64,000 nt of DNA from Plasmodium coatneyi. Lineage: Eukaryota > Apicomplexa > Aconoidasida > Haemosporida > Plasmodiidae. Location: contig NC_033565.1 of NCBI RefSeq assembly GCF_001680005.1, positions 1,699,959 through 1,763,958 of the forward strand, in the 5' to 3' direction. The position numbers were made by a program, and so were the translations under genes. The notes under the pieces were generated by a model. That model had not been told where the DNA came from and did not search any database. It saw only the letters and a program-made list of their open reading frames with translations. Position 1 is the stretch's first letter. Each line of letters opens with the position of its first letter. This document shows positions 1 to 11,914 of this stretch, piece after piece.

Positions 1-2313
1 TTATGAGCACGATATATTTCCCCGCTGTCCTTTACCTAGATATGTTCTATTTATATTTCTTCTCTTCCCTTTTATTGTGTACTAAAATATGGACTTTAAC
101 TTGTTGATACATAGGCTAATAACTATGGTTCCTATTAGTAACGTGATAAAGCGACCCCAAAATGATACGACACCGTTCAACCCCAACTCCTCCTCTCTTT
201 GTACAGTAGCATCGCAGTATACACAGGTGTATTACACATTTGGCGTTTTTAGAACTATGCTGACCACATGAAACATATGATCCATATGGATCATGTAGAC
301 CATGTCGACCATATAATCCACATGGTCCAAGTGCTGCAGATGGTCCACGCGATCCACATGGTTTGTAGAATTATATATATGTGTATCTTGGGCGATGTCG
401 CAACTGTACACAAATTCGTAGTCTGCAATTGGACAGTTCTCTATGCTCTGTATGGGCTACCCTTTTTAGGCCCTATGTACGCACCATCTACGCATATAAT
501 ACGTGGTCATGGCAACCATAGTATTGGAGGTTTGTCTATACTACTCAGGTGGGCGACGGCCCCGACGGTGGGCAACACCCTGACGATGGGGGTCCTCCCC
601 GCGTTGGGATCCCCGTCTTTGAGGTCCTTTCCTTTGGAGTCCTCCCCTCCCCCCCTCATAACCTTATCATACGACCCCAACCAAAAAGTGCAAAAAAAAA
701 AAAAAAAAAGGGAAAGTTAAAAGTATGAAACATCCATAGAACTAATTAGCGGGAGTGGAAATGTCAAGCTCGCAAATGAGGGAGGGGGGGAGAGAATGCA
801 CTACAGTCTTGGGTTATATTTCAGGCCGAGCACATGTCACCTTTGGAAGAGGGTTTGGGGGAGTCTACATATGTGCGATGTCGTTTTTACTTTAGTTCCG
901 TTAAAACGTTCTTTCAGGACCTACTCTATGGGACAGCATATTTCCATAACCTATAAGTTCGATGTGACTGTCGTTGTGGACGACATAATTTGGGGTAAGC
1001 ACGAAATTCTTATATAAGGAATGTATGAAGAAAAATGTGTAATAAATGAATATTTACTAGCACAGCATAAATAGGGGGAATTACTGGAATGCAGCGGTAT
1101 AGTATATAGAAATAGAGATCACAATATATACAAAAACCATTCAAGCCATAATTTATCTTTTTATATTTTTTCTTACATTCTTTCTATATAACATACACAT
1201 CATACAAGTATAGAAAAAAAAGGAAGTACATACACATGCACAACAACGTTGTGGAACTATGTGCACATTATACACTACTTGAGCACATTCTTTTTTCCTT
1301 CATTTATTGGATTCGCTCTGTGAAATATCATGTTATAATAAGTACCTACTGGGATAATGATTATTATGGTTATATATATACGCATTATTATTATCCCAAT
1401 AGGTACTTATTATAACATGATATTTCACAGAGCGAATCCAATAAATGAAGGAAAAAAGAATGTGCTCAAGTAGTGTATAATGTGCAAACATAATTCACAT
1501 ATGAATAAATTATTTATAGTGTACTCAGCGAAACGGGGCGGAAGGAAGGAATAAGGGGAACACATAAGTATGTGGAATATAATATAAGATTCAAATAGTA
1601 AAAAGCTCAAGTAGCGTAATGTGCATTTTTGGAATAGATAAGCTAGAATGTACACCAAGGAGTAGAATGAAAAAGGTGAAATTATTATTATTGAACAGTT
1701 ATAAACAGAGGGAAGGGTGTGTTGCAAAATGTTCGTATACGAAAATATGCATATTAGGAAGGTGGAGGACTACTCCGTGAATATGCAGTACACACTACAT
1801 ATATGTAAACAATCTTCAAAAACTTTCCCATAAGAACAGTGAAGCATGAATTAATATAATATGTGCTAACATTTTTTCCCATATGTAACTATTCCTTTAT
1901 GTACATTATAACTAAGTGGTATGATTAATAATATGATGCTTTGAACTATTAGCAACAATAAGAGAGTATGGTGTGTGAAGAATATATGAAGTATGATTTT
2001 TTATTTTTATTTCATTATTTCTTGCTTAGTTGTTCTTACATTTCTGGCTTTAGTCACATATATGTGTACAGTCATTTTATGTGTATACATAATGCATTAT
2101 CATTACTTGAAAATTGAAGCAATATGTATTACTGAGAGGGAGTGAATAAAAATTTAACAGGAAACTCATAATCACTAATAGAGCTGAATTGTAGCACGCA
2201 TACAATTCCATGCTCATGATCATGCAACAAGGAATATTTTTGTACACATTCATTTTGAATGATTGAACCGTTTTAGATTACTTTTTATATATACATAAAA
2301 ATGTGTATGAAGA
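1..2313. other. Intergenic/subtelomeric sequence, no supported gene
   Basis: This is AT-rich sequence upstream of KIR-1. Short ORFs at 268-720 and 796-1017 lack KIR, SICAvar or other recognisable motifs and I do not call them. It holds a local GC-richer stretch (about 540-660), a 97-bp inverted repeat (1262-1486) and copies of a TGCTCAAGTAGTGTATAATG-like element seen upstream of other KIR genes. It probably includes the KIR-1 promoter. Confidence 0.6.
1262..1486. repeat. 97-bp near-perfect inverted repeat (hairpin)
   Basis: The left arm (1262-1358) and right arm (1390-1486) are reverse complements over 97 bp with a single mismatch, separated by a 31-nt AT-rich loop (1359-1389). Each arm contains the TGCTCAAGTAGTGTATAATG-like element that occurs singly upstream of other KIR genes. 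An RNA crossing it would form a long hairpin, and the DNA could extrude a cruciform. It lies about 0.8 kb upstream of KIR-1 exon 1. Confidence 0.9.
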
Positions 2314-3820
2314 ATGGTGGTAGCAGGAGACGAAGTACGTGGGAATTTGTTCTCTTTTTTATTTAAAAGTGGATGTACTACCACTACTACTACTACATAT
2401 ATAATAATATTCTTCATGTGTTTATCATAATTCAATAGAAAATGTAAGGAAAATACATATGGAAATACCTCCTCCTTATGTATATTTTGATTCCCCTGTT
2501 CAATTATATTTTGTAGGATGATTGCTTAGAGAAGTTACCTTCAAGGCAAGCCTATACTATGTTCGATAATAACGACATGGGGTGTGAACGATGGGAACGT
2601 ACGGGCGACAAGAGTGGAATAGAAGGTTTAGTGAAGCAAGCATTAGGAATATGCGTAGCGGCTGACAATAATTTCGAGAAAATAATTGTAAGGAACTACT
2701 GTTACGCGTGCACAATGGAGAAAACACTCACTTCGTATAGTGGCCGCTGTAATTTTTTCTATTATTGGTTAGGGGATAAAATAAAGGATAGCATTAAGCC
2801 TGACCACACACTAGGAACAGCTATAGAGACAATTTACGATAAACTAGTGAAATCAAATTTTGGGAGTGGGTACAAGGGTGAGTGTAACAATATATACAGG
2901 AAAAGTAATATTGATAAGGAGCAACTGAAGAATAGGAAAACAGTATATGATTATTTCAATGACTACGCAGATTTACTTAAGTATATTAACACCTGTAGCT
3001 CCCGTTGTAAGGAAAAATATAAGGCACACCTACAAGCCATTCAGTCAGCGTGTACTGCTGTACAGGATGATTGCCCACAATGGGGAATACATGAAACTGA
3101 TAAATATTGTATCTGGTTCAATGGGATAAAAGAAGATTACTGTAAGAAGAAATTACCAGAACTGCAGCAATTGAAAGAACTGCAATGTACTGAAAAACCA
3201 AATCCTAATCCAAACCAAGCTGGAAGCAGCGGTTCTTTTAGTGATGCTGACTGCTCCGACCCGGTTAACCATGTCTGTGGTGGAGAAGGAAAGGGAGGGA
3301 GTGACGGTGGTGGTAGTCACAGAAAAGAGAGTGAAGAACAAACTATGAACGGTGTGGTTCCTGCTGCTATATCTGGTGGACTTGCTGCAATAGGATTACC
3401 AACAATTGTTGCTTTCCTTTTATATAAGGTACAGTTACCACAATATATATATATGTATGTACGTTGTGTATATATGTTCATATATATATATATAACTATA
3501 TGTAGGCATACATATATATATACATATTTGTAGCATCACGTCCTTTCTCCTTCCTTTATTTTTAGTATAATCTTCTACCTGATTGGTTTGGTAACCACTC
3601 TAGAAGAACAAGCAGAAAGAGGAGGTCGACCAAAAATGAATTCAACACACTAGGGGACGATTCAACAATAGGAGGTTCTAACACAACAGAGTATGATTCA
3701 ACAACAGATTATACAGATGGAGCATCTACCATATATAATGGTGGTAGGTCACCACCACCCACAAGAAGGAATAATAGAAGGACCGGGAAACATAGGAATA
3801 TTAGTTATCAACGTGTGTGA
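2314..3820 (+). CDS. kir: KIR-1: KIR (pir family) variant antigen with CD99-like segment
   Basis: Three exons: 2314-2334 (MVVAGDE), 2517-3428 and 3566-3820, all phase 0, 395 aa. KIR proteins are pir-superfamily variant antigens thought to reach the infected red-cell surface. Exon 2 begins DDCLEKLPSRQAY, the family's usual ectodomain start, and carries the core CNFFYYWLGDKI with conserved cysteines. Residues about 234-282 read PNPNPN, SGSFSDAD, then GGEGKGGSDGGGSHRKE, which matches host CD99. A transmembrane helix (about 287-311) ends FLLYK at the splice site. Exon 3 gives YNLLPDWFGNHS, basic residues, an S/T-rich tail and ISYQRV. Exon 1 was chosen by phase and by similarity to KIR-12 exon 1 (AGD core). 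The CD99 assignment is from memory of the host protein and needs a database search. Confidence 0.9.
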
Positions 3821-5268
3821 TGTGTACCATTAAATGTAATGCACCGTTGTTTGTAACAACTGAAAAAGTGTGTCCCTCTTCCCCACCCCCTCTTCGGAGG
3901 GGGCCATATAAATAACTGCACAGAACTCATACAGTGTGAAAAGAGTAAATTGGCTTTTCCTTCCTTTTTTCCTTTTTTTCGTTCTTCTTTCTGTTTTTTT
4001 TTTTTTGTTGCTGAAGTGTTTGCATGTTCATGTGTAATCACAATATAAGTGCAAAAAAAAAATTTTATCAGTTTACGGACGTGTTGGGAAATTCCTTCTT
4101 ATTGAAGGTTCAAAATATGTTCATTATATATTTTTTTTTGTTACAGGTTTTTACCTGCATAAATTTTTTTTTTAATTTTTTGCACATAAATATTTTTTTG
4201 CGAAGGGTAAGCACATTCCTTTTTTTGTTTTTGCGCCTTGTTTGGAGTATTCTTCCCTTTATGCATTCATTCATACATACAAATGAAAGGAAAAAGAAAT
4301 TTCCAAAAAAATTCCCTAATAAAAAGTTGTCACACAGAAAAAATTGCAAAAAAAAAAAAAAATGCGCAATTGATAAAATGCCCTAATAAATTTGTCACAG
4401 AAAATTGCCCTAATATAAATTTGTCACAGACAGAAAAAATTGCACAAAAAAAAAAAAGTTGTTAAAGAAAAAAAGAGGGGATGTAACAATATTTTGTGCT
4501 CACCGAATAAATTTGCGGTGGAAGTTGAATTAATAGTGCAAACAGATCTTTACTGTACACAATGTAAGGTGAAGTGAGGAATCCTTTTTAATTTGTGAAT
4601 TATATAATACATATTAATAATTATCAATCAAAAATGAGAGCAATAGTGGAATACGAGAATGTAAAGTGTGGTATAAGTATAATACCTTCGGGAAAAGAAT
4701 TATATCCATATATAAAATGTAGATGAGTAATATATACATGTAGAAATATAATGCTGAGAATGGAAGAATGGGAAGGAACAGAATATTGTGTAAGTGTATG
4801 AGTAACACATATATGGTCTTTCTTCATACCCCTATAATATACGATCCCCAACTTACCATTCCATTTTCTTGCCACCTTATGTGTATATACAATAATTAAT
4901 ATACTGCACACATATAAATAGCACATATGCTTCACACATACAGAAAGCGCATAAGTAACATATGAATAGTTCGTGTATATTTGTATAATTTAAATTTACC
5001 ATGAGTTATATTCCATAAAAGAAAAGAAGGAATAAATATATGCTGCAGCTGAAAGGAAGATTTAATTCAGAAACATAGGTATGAAGAAAGCTGAAGGAAG
5101 GAATAATCAGGAAGTACCTCTTTAAAAAGGAGAAGTGTATATACCAAAGTATGTGTACGAATATTTGGGTAGAATTACTCTAAGCGAAAATATTGAGAAA
5201 GAAAAAGGAGGAATGACAGAGGTAAAAGGATTTTTGAGCTAAATATATAAACCAATAATGCTTAATGA
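3821..5268. other. Intergenic region between KIR-1 and KIR-2
   Basis: It contains the KIR-1 3' flank, T-rich tracts and short imperfect repeats around 4310-4460 based on CCCTAATAAATTTGTCACAGAAAA. AT-rich sequence upstream of KIR-2 follows. Short ORFs here (for example 4024-4386) are translations of homopolymer runs. No gene is supported. Confidence 0.6.
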
Positions 5269-7287
5269 ATGCTTCACACAATATGTGGCATGCGGTGGAA
5301 GGTATGTGTAATATAATGTACAAATACTGTTTTTGAACTGTACAGGGAACATGTCTTGGGAACCATACCTCTTGGAGGATGTTCTATGAAGAATTTGACA
5401 AAAAAACAAAGGAAGGTCCGTGTAATGATGAATGTGAAGGAATAAAGGGAGAACTAGCCAGTATACTAGGTGGTTATGATAGTGACGGGAGCGTGGCGCA
5501 AGTAATTGCACGAGGTTGGTGTATTATGAAAGGGGACTGTAAGGAAGGAACAATAAGAATGAAGCCCGATTGTTACACTTTCTATTATTGGTTGGGAAAT
5601 ATAATATGGAAGGTAGAAGACGAGGATGCGGAGTTTAAGGATATTATGACTAACATATACGGACTTATAAATTGGGGTTCCGATATTCCGAAGGACTGTA
5701 GGAATATATGTCCTGGTATAAGCAGAGAAGAGTTCAAGAACCTAAAGGAAGTATATGATTACACAAAAGTTTACAGTAACATTGGAGGAAAATTAAGTAT
5801 AGGACGCGGAATATATAGAGAAAATTGTAGAAAATATTTGAAAGAAATTGACAGAAAATACCAAAGTTTGGATATACCTTGCACGAGGGGGGGATATAGT
5901 GGTGACCTCTGTACCGAACTTAACAATATGTTCCAGAGAGGAAGGAGAGCTAGGAAGCCATCAGAATTAGGGAAACAATTATTTGGGCAAGAGTGGGATG
6001 GGCCAGTGCTTCAGCAACAACAACAACAACAGCAGCAGCAACCGCAGCCTCCCCAATTACCATTCCCTGCTGGTGGACCACCAGCTTCACCATCATTCCA
6101 GGCAAAAAGTGAAGAATCCCCAGAAGGGAAAACTGACCAAGGTGAAGCTTCCCGAGGTCAAGTAAGTAGAGCAGGTAAGTATGTTATAGAGTGAAACTAC
6201 CTTAGTGCAACCCTACCATAATGGTGTCCGGAATGTTATATTTATCTTCAATTATATTAGAACCTACCTCTCCTCGTTGTTATTCCTTAGTTAAGGACGG
6301 TAGAGAAGAAGGTCCTAAGGGAGAAGCCGCATCTCCCGCCTCCACAGCAACTGGGGGGGAAAGAGAAGAGCAGGGTGGCCTAAGGGAACAACCGGAAGGT
6401 AGTAGTCATCGTACACCGCACCTACCCCAGCAGGATGAACAGGTAGAACATAGCATGAATTCTGGGGTTGCAGCATCACAGGGCGCACGTGGCAGCCTAA
6501 ATGGTACAGAAGGTTCAACGGGTGATACAGCGGAAGGTGCTGGGTCACCACTACTGTTTACCACTACAATTATACCTTCCGCTATTGGAGGAGCAGTAGC
6601 ATTACCAACAATTGCTTTCCTCATTTACAAGGTAATTACATCATCATGCTAATTACCACCAAAATATTACCAACACCACAATCGTAATTATCACAGTTAT
6701 ATTAAATATGTGCAAACATACATGTAATATGACAAATGATAAGTATCATCACATCTTTATTGAACAATGAATGAACGAATAAAAGAACGGATAAATGTAA
6801 AAATAGGAGTAAGCTCTGCTACATTACATATATATTCTACACACACACTTCTTCCCTTACACCCATCCTTCCTTCCTTTCCTATCTCCTATTAGTATACT
6901 CCATGGTTCTCCCACAAAAATAACTCTTCTTATAACAGAAGAAGAGGAAAGGGAAGATCCATAGAACGTAACTTGAATATAGAAACGGACGACCACGATT
7001 ATATCGAATATTCCACAACAGAATATTCAACAACAGATTATTCAACAACAAACTCAACATCAGCAGGCTCCACATTAGAGGACTCAACATTTGACTCCGC
7101 AGCATATTCAACGGACAACTCAACGGAAGAGTCTACAGCGGAGGATTCAGTAGAGGATTCTAACACGGAATACTCTGCCCCATATACTACTACTACGACT
7201 GTACCATCATCATCCAACAGCAGGGGAAGAGGAAGGATCAATACAACAGGAGGTCGTCGTCGGAATATACGTTATCATCCAGCATAA
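5269..7287 (+). CDS. kir: KIR-2: KIR variant antigen with polyQ and extended stalk, four exons
   Basis: Proposed exons: 5269-5301 (tentative; an inner ATG at 5290 is also in frame), 5346-6174, 6291-6631 and 6895-7287, about 531 aa. Exon 2 opens GTCLGNHTSWRMFYEEFD, a degenerate form of the usual LPS..VY.EFD start, and contains CYTFYYWLGNIIW. After the ectodomain come ten glutamines (6012-6041), a proline-rich stretch and a KSEESPEGKTDQGEAS segment. An extra phase-1 intron (6175-6290) precedes a Gly/Glu/Ser-rich stalk and the transmembrane helix ending FLIYK. The last exon (YTPWFSHKNN) encodes a long tail with many repeated STT/ST units and ends RNIRYHPA. The additional intron and roughly 140-residue stalk are unusual beside the three-exon genes around it. 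Exon 1 is the least certain part. Confidence 0.82.
6012..6041 (+). repeat. Polyglutamine tract (CAR)10 in KIR-2
   Basis: Ten consecutive glutamine codons (CAG, five CAA, three CAG, CAA) are followed by a Pro/Gln-rich segment. The tract lies in the stalk between ectodomain and membrane and is likely to vary in length. Confidence 0.95.
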
Positions 7288-7518
7288 TATTCCCCTCCCC
7301 ACGAAGCAGTAAATAGGATTTATTCTTGCTTCCCCCGTTTTTTATAGAATGTACTTGCCTTATTCTTCTTTTAAAATTTTACTGGTGATAGACTTAATTT
7401 TTTTGTTTCTTTTCTTTTTTTTTCAATCTTGTTTTTCTTTTAAATTCTTTTACTTCTTCCTTTTTTTTGTGCGTCGAATTTTTAATTTTATTTCTTTTGT
7501 AAAATTAATTTCATTCAT

Positions 7519-7559
<41 letters not shown>

Positions 7560-8471
7560 ACTTTTTTTGTAAAATTTTACGCGGTGTATTTTTCCTGCGC
7601 GTAATATTACTTCGCGCGCGCTTGCTCGTACACGTTGCACTTTTTTCACGCAACAGCGACGGGGAAAACGACGGAAATCTTTTCTGCGATGATCTGCTAC
7701 GCGGTTATCAATTTACTGTTTCGAATTTTTACGATGCACATTTTTAACTGTGTTCACATTTTACACAGTTTCCGTTTTACAGTTTTCATTTCAACGCTGT
7801 CCACATTTTACACCGTTTTCATTTAAACTGTGTTCACACTTTTACACAGTTTTCATTTTTAATTATGTTCACATTTTACCCAATTTTTCATTTTAACTGT
7901 GTTGACATTTTTTACAGTTTTCATTTTACAGTTCACGTTTCACAGTTTCCATTTTACAATTTTCACATTTTGTACAGTTTTCATTTTAATAGTTTCCATT
8001 TAAGAGTTTATATTTTAACGGTGTTCACATTTTTACAGTTTTCATTTTAACGGTGTTCGTCATTTTACGCAGTTTGCACATTGTTAACTGTGTTCACATT
8101 TTTACAGTTTTCATTTTAACGGTGTTCACATTTTATACAGTTTTCATTCTAACTGTGTTCACATTTTTTACCGTTTTCATTTTAACTGTGTTCACATTTT
8201 ACACAGTTTGCACATTTTCAACTGTGTTCACATTTTTTTACAGTTTTCATTTAAACTGTCTGTTCACATTTTACACAGTTTTTCATTTTAACGGTGTTTG
8301 TCGTTTTTGGACGATATCATCATCAGTAATTCCAGAAACAAAAGGGGAGCATATGAAAAAAACAGAAAAGAAAAAAAAAAAGTGTGTGCCTTCTGTCCTT
8401 TTATTCTGTATCAACTATACCTGATCACACATGTACTTCCTGGGGGGCATTTATTCATTTAATGGAACGTA
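7288..8471. other. Convergent 3' flanks of KIR-2 and KIR-3, repeat-rich
   Basis: T-rich sequence with a pure T run of nearly 40 bases (about 7518-7556) is followed by a degenerate minisatellite. It separates the 3' ends of KIR-2 (plus) and KIR-3 (minus). ORFs in it translate the repeat and are not genes. Confidence 0.6.
7735..8310. repeat. Degenerate minisatellite, TTTTAACTGTGTTCACATTT units
   Basis: Roughly 30-40 bp imperfect units combine ACTGTGTTCACATTTTACAC with AGTTTTCATTTTAA. They repeat for nearly 600 bp between convergent KIR genes. Weaker relatives occur around 45,170-45,500 downstream of KIR-9. Confidence 0.8.
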
Positions 8472-9834
8472 TTACATACGTTGATAACTAATGGTTCTAC
8501 TGTTTTCATTTCCTCCTCTTCTATTATTATTTGTTCTTCGTGTTCTTCCTCCTCTGGGTGATAATGGACGTTCACCATTATATATGGTAGAATTATCTGT
8601 TGTGGACAAGTCTGTAGAAGTGTCCGCTGTTGAATATAATGAAGAGGTGTCTGCTGTGAGGGTTTCGATGTTAGGGCTAGCTGATCTTCTCTTTCTTGTT
8701 TTATTTCTACTGTTGTTACTGTTCAATCCAAAAGTGCTGCTTATCCATGAAGGTAGGAGACCGTACTAAAGAAGAAATAGGAAAGGGGAAGTAAGGAAGG
8801 AAGAGGGAGTGTATGAGGGGTGTTAGGGTTGAAAGAATATATATATATATATATAGCGATATATGTGTATGGTACATATATGTGTACATATTAGTTATAT
8901 TATGTTCTTATATTTTTGTAAATTGTAAGGTTACCTTATATAAAAAGAATGCTAATGCAGGTAGTCCTACTGCTATGGTGCCTATTGTGGAAGAGATAAT
9001 AGCAGGGGTGGCTGCCGTAGATACTAATTTACACTTCAAATTGGGAACATCCTCAAAACCTGTTCCATTTTCAACTCCTTGTATATTATTGCAGAAATTA
9101 CTCTCTTTCTTCTGTTTACATTGTGTATGCACAGTTTTGTAAGCGGATTTAATGTCCTGGAGATAGTCAAAATAGACCTGCGTACAGGGTGCTTTGCCGG
9201 ATATTAAGTCGTTCTCTATTCTACTTTTGTCTATAGTATATTCATATACTGTTTTCCATTGCTTGAAAAAGCGACTCCACGTAGTTGGAAACTTGAAAGT
9301 GCAACCATGCTCACCTTTCTTCTCCTCTACTGCATTTTTAATTTTGTCCATAATATGTTGGAAAGAAGTGCTATTTGAGCTATTCCAGAACATGTCCCCT
9401 ACCCAAAAATAGAAAAAATTGCAGTGCGTAGCAACGGACGCACCGCTGTCCCTCTTCATTCCATATATATAACAAAGGGCCTTTAGAATTCTGTCTATGT
9501 GGTTTTTAATATTAGAATCTTTTTGTAATGTAGTCCTTATTTGTTTGCCCCATGTGTCGGTACCCTTTTCACAAGTGCTCGTACTTTTCTCAAACATTCC
9601 ATAGTGCATTGTTTTCGAGCGTAATGTTTTTAAATCGTTCTCCTACAAACAGAATTAGGAACGTAGATATCATTATATATGCATCGCCCCCTTCTATGAG
9701 TTCCTATCTATCAGTTCATAATATTATTACACATAAATTGTTCTATATTCATCATGTTAAATTATGCATGTTGGAAAAAAAAAAAAAAAGGGGAAACGTA
9801 CCCCCAAAATTCCATAATCCTGTAGTTCTTCCAT
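8472..9834 (-). CDS. kir: KIR-3: KIR variant antigen, minus strand
   Basis: Exons on the minus strand: 9834-9802 (MEELQDYGILG), 9642-8935 and 8765-8472, 344 aa. Exon 2 begins ENDLKTLRSKTMHYGMFEK and contains CNFFYFWVGDMFW, the KIR core. A KTVYEY helix motif and paired cysteines follow, then a transmembrane helix of about 22 residues ending FFLYK at a GTAACC donor. Exon 3 begins YGLLPSWISSTFG and carries a basic segment and an S/T-rich tail with repeated ADTS/TDLST units, ending ISYQRM. All splice phases are 0. The upstream region (towards 11 kb) resembles that of KIR-4 in inverted orientation, including an 18-bp repeat. Confidence 0.9.
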
Positions 9835-11914
9835 TGTTTAAATATACACAGCGGTATATACAATGAACTTGATGTTAAAATGTTTTAGTGTACACCACCA
9901 CCACCTCCTTTTTATTCATATATAGGAAGTATATATAGAGAGAAATTTTACACACACTCTGTGATGGGAAACCATAAATTTTTATTCTTCCCCCATTAGT
10001 ACATATTATTCAATTTATCAATGTAGGGATAACACATTATACATACATATATATATCATGAGTATTGTATGCACCTATAATTAAGGCCAAAAAAAAATGT
10101 AGGAAAGGAAATGTTTTGGGAGGAAATATTTGGAAGGAGCAACTCTCCTTAACGTGAAAATTTTTTTATCATGTATTATTAATTTTTGTATTTTATTTTT
10201 ATTCAAGAAGAAAATTATTAAAAATTATTAAGAAGAATTTATTAAAAGAGTTTCTTTTTCCTTTAACGTACCACATACATATATTGTATACAGTTCATAC
10301 ATATATATTGTATATAGTTTATCTACATGCACAGCACTTCTATCCTTAAATGTGCATACATTGTATTCATATTTTTAGGAAATGAAGATTGTGTACATAT
10401 TTATCGGAATGGATATGAAGGAAGTACATATAATACAGTGATTTGCACTATGTATGAAGTAAAAAAAAAAAAAAGTACCATATGTACACCCTTTACCATA
10501 TGCACACCCTTTACCATATGCACACCCTTTACCATATGCACACCCTTTACCATATGCACACCCTTTTACCATAATAATATTGCGTAGTACACTGTTCTTC
10601 TATTCATTATCTTTCAATAGTAATAATAATAATTTTTTTTGGTATTTTTTTTTTTTTTTTTTTGTGTAACTCTTTTCTTTTCTTTGTTTTTCGTTTTCCT
10701 TTTCTTTGTGTAATAAGTATACTATAGATTCCTTATTTATATGGTGAAAGTATGCATATATATGCACGCACATTATATTTATGTACTGTTTTGACCTGAC
10801 TTACTCCTTCCTCTAATTTATGCTATCTGTCATATAATAATTCATCGCTGCTTCACCTTACTTTTTTTCTTCTTTCTTCATTTTCTTCCATAAAAAGTAT
10901 AAAATTAGGAACAACTCATATGAAATATACATTACATTATTTGAGCTATTCATCCTCCTTTCCTTCCCTTTCTCCTTTTTTTAACAGAAGATGAATGATT
11001 CAGTTTAGGTACATAGGGGAAGACGTAGGTAAACAAATGGGTTACGTGGAGTGAAATTTGCATATATGATGGTGGTCATTTTCTACATAAAACATAAATA
11101 TAAATAAACTATTTAAGATAGCATTTAATTTTCTGTGTGTGTGCAAAAACTGTATCGATGTGTGTTGCATAATAATTATATGTGTTGTAGAATATAATGT
11201 TATATATGTGTCGCCCATAATATGATATACATGTGTTGCATAATATTATATGTGTGTTGTATAATATAATATTATATATGCAGGCGTACATAATATTATA
11301 TATGATATGTGTGTTCCACAAATATTATATTGTATGTGTATGATGCACACACCATGTAAAGGAAATAAAAGCGCTACACACCCTCTTTTCCCTCCCCCTT
11401 CCCCCCGTCCATACAGAAACGTGCACTATATGATGGGGTTACATAATAATGTGAGCACACGCATAGTGATAGTGCAGTGCAATGCACCTACCATTTACCA
11501 CTATCCAAACACACATTTAACGAACAAAAAATTTCCCTTCCTTTCACAGGAAGTGTAGGTGCTCCGTTCACCCTATCCATAGCCTGTCCTTAGCCTATCC
11601 ATAGACTATTCATAGCCTACCCATACCAACATGTATAAGACTGGTGTATGGATTGAAGTGGTGTATGGATTGAAGTGGTGTATGGATTGGACACTTTACG
11701 CATATAGATGGGGAGGAGGATAAGGAATGTGATCATCCATACGGAAAAAAAACTATATACACATAGTTTTTAAGGTGTTTGAAGAATAGATGTGCAAAAA
11801 TGTGCATAAAAAAAAAAAGGTTGGGCCAAAAAAAAATATATATAATATGGAAAAATATATGGGGGGGAAAGAAGGAATAGAAAAATAAGGAAAGAAGGAA
11901 AAAGAGTTCAGTAT
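9835..11914. other. KIR-3 upstream region and 3' flank of 2TM-1
   Basis: AT-rich sequence with no supported gene. It holds a five-copy 18-bp tandem repeat (10477-10566), short alternating TGTGTTG/TATAAT repeats (about 11150-11330) and imperfect copies of TGGTGTATGGATTGAAG (about 11640-11690). The sequence near 10055-10110 resembles sequence upstream of KIR-15, also on the minus strand, so it may be a conserved part of the KIR 5' region. Confidence 0.6.
10477..10566 (-). repeat. 18-bp tandem repeat, five copies, upstream of KIR-3
   Basis: Five near-identical copies of ACCATATGCACACCCTTT. About two copies of the reverse complement occur at 15025-15066 upstream of KIR-4. Relative to the gene the orientation is the same in both, and the flanking sequence is also similar, so this is a variable-number repeat inside a conserved KIR 5' region. 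Confidence 0.92.

Noticed and set aside
268..720. ORF of 150 codons rich in His/Met/Val
   Set aside because: Its start translates short CATATGGTCCA-type repeats, it ends in an A-run, and it has no family motif, signal peptide or splice context.
796..1017. 73-codon ORF upstream of KIR-1
   Set aside because: No recognisable motif, neighbouring exon or conserved copy elsewhere in the window.
4024..4386. Phe/Ile/Lys-rich ORFs on both strands
   Set aside because: Translations of T and A homopolymer runs in the KIR-1 3' flank.
8053..8424. ORF with repeated FTVFILTVFTF
   Set aside because: Translation of the 7.7-8.3 kb minisatellite; all frames of such a repeat can stay open.
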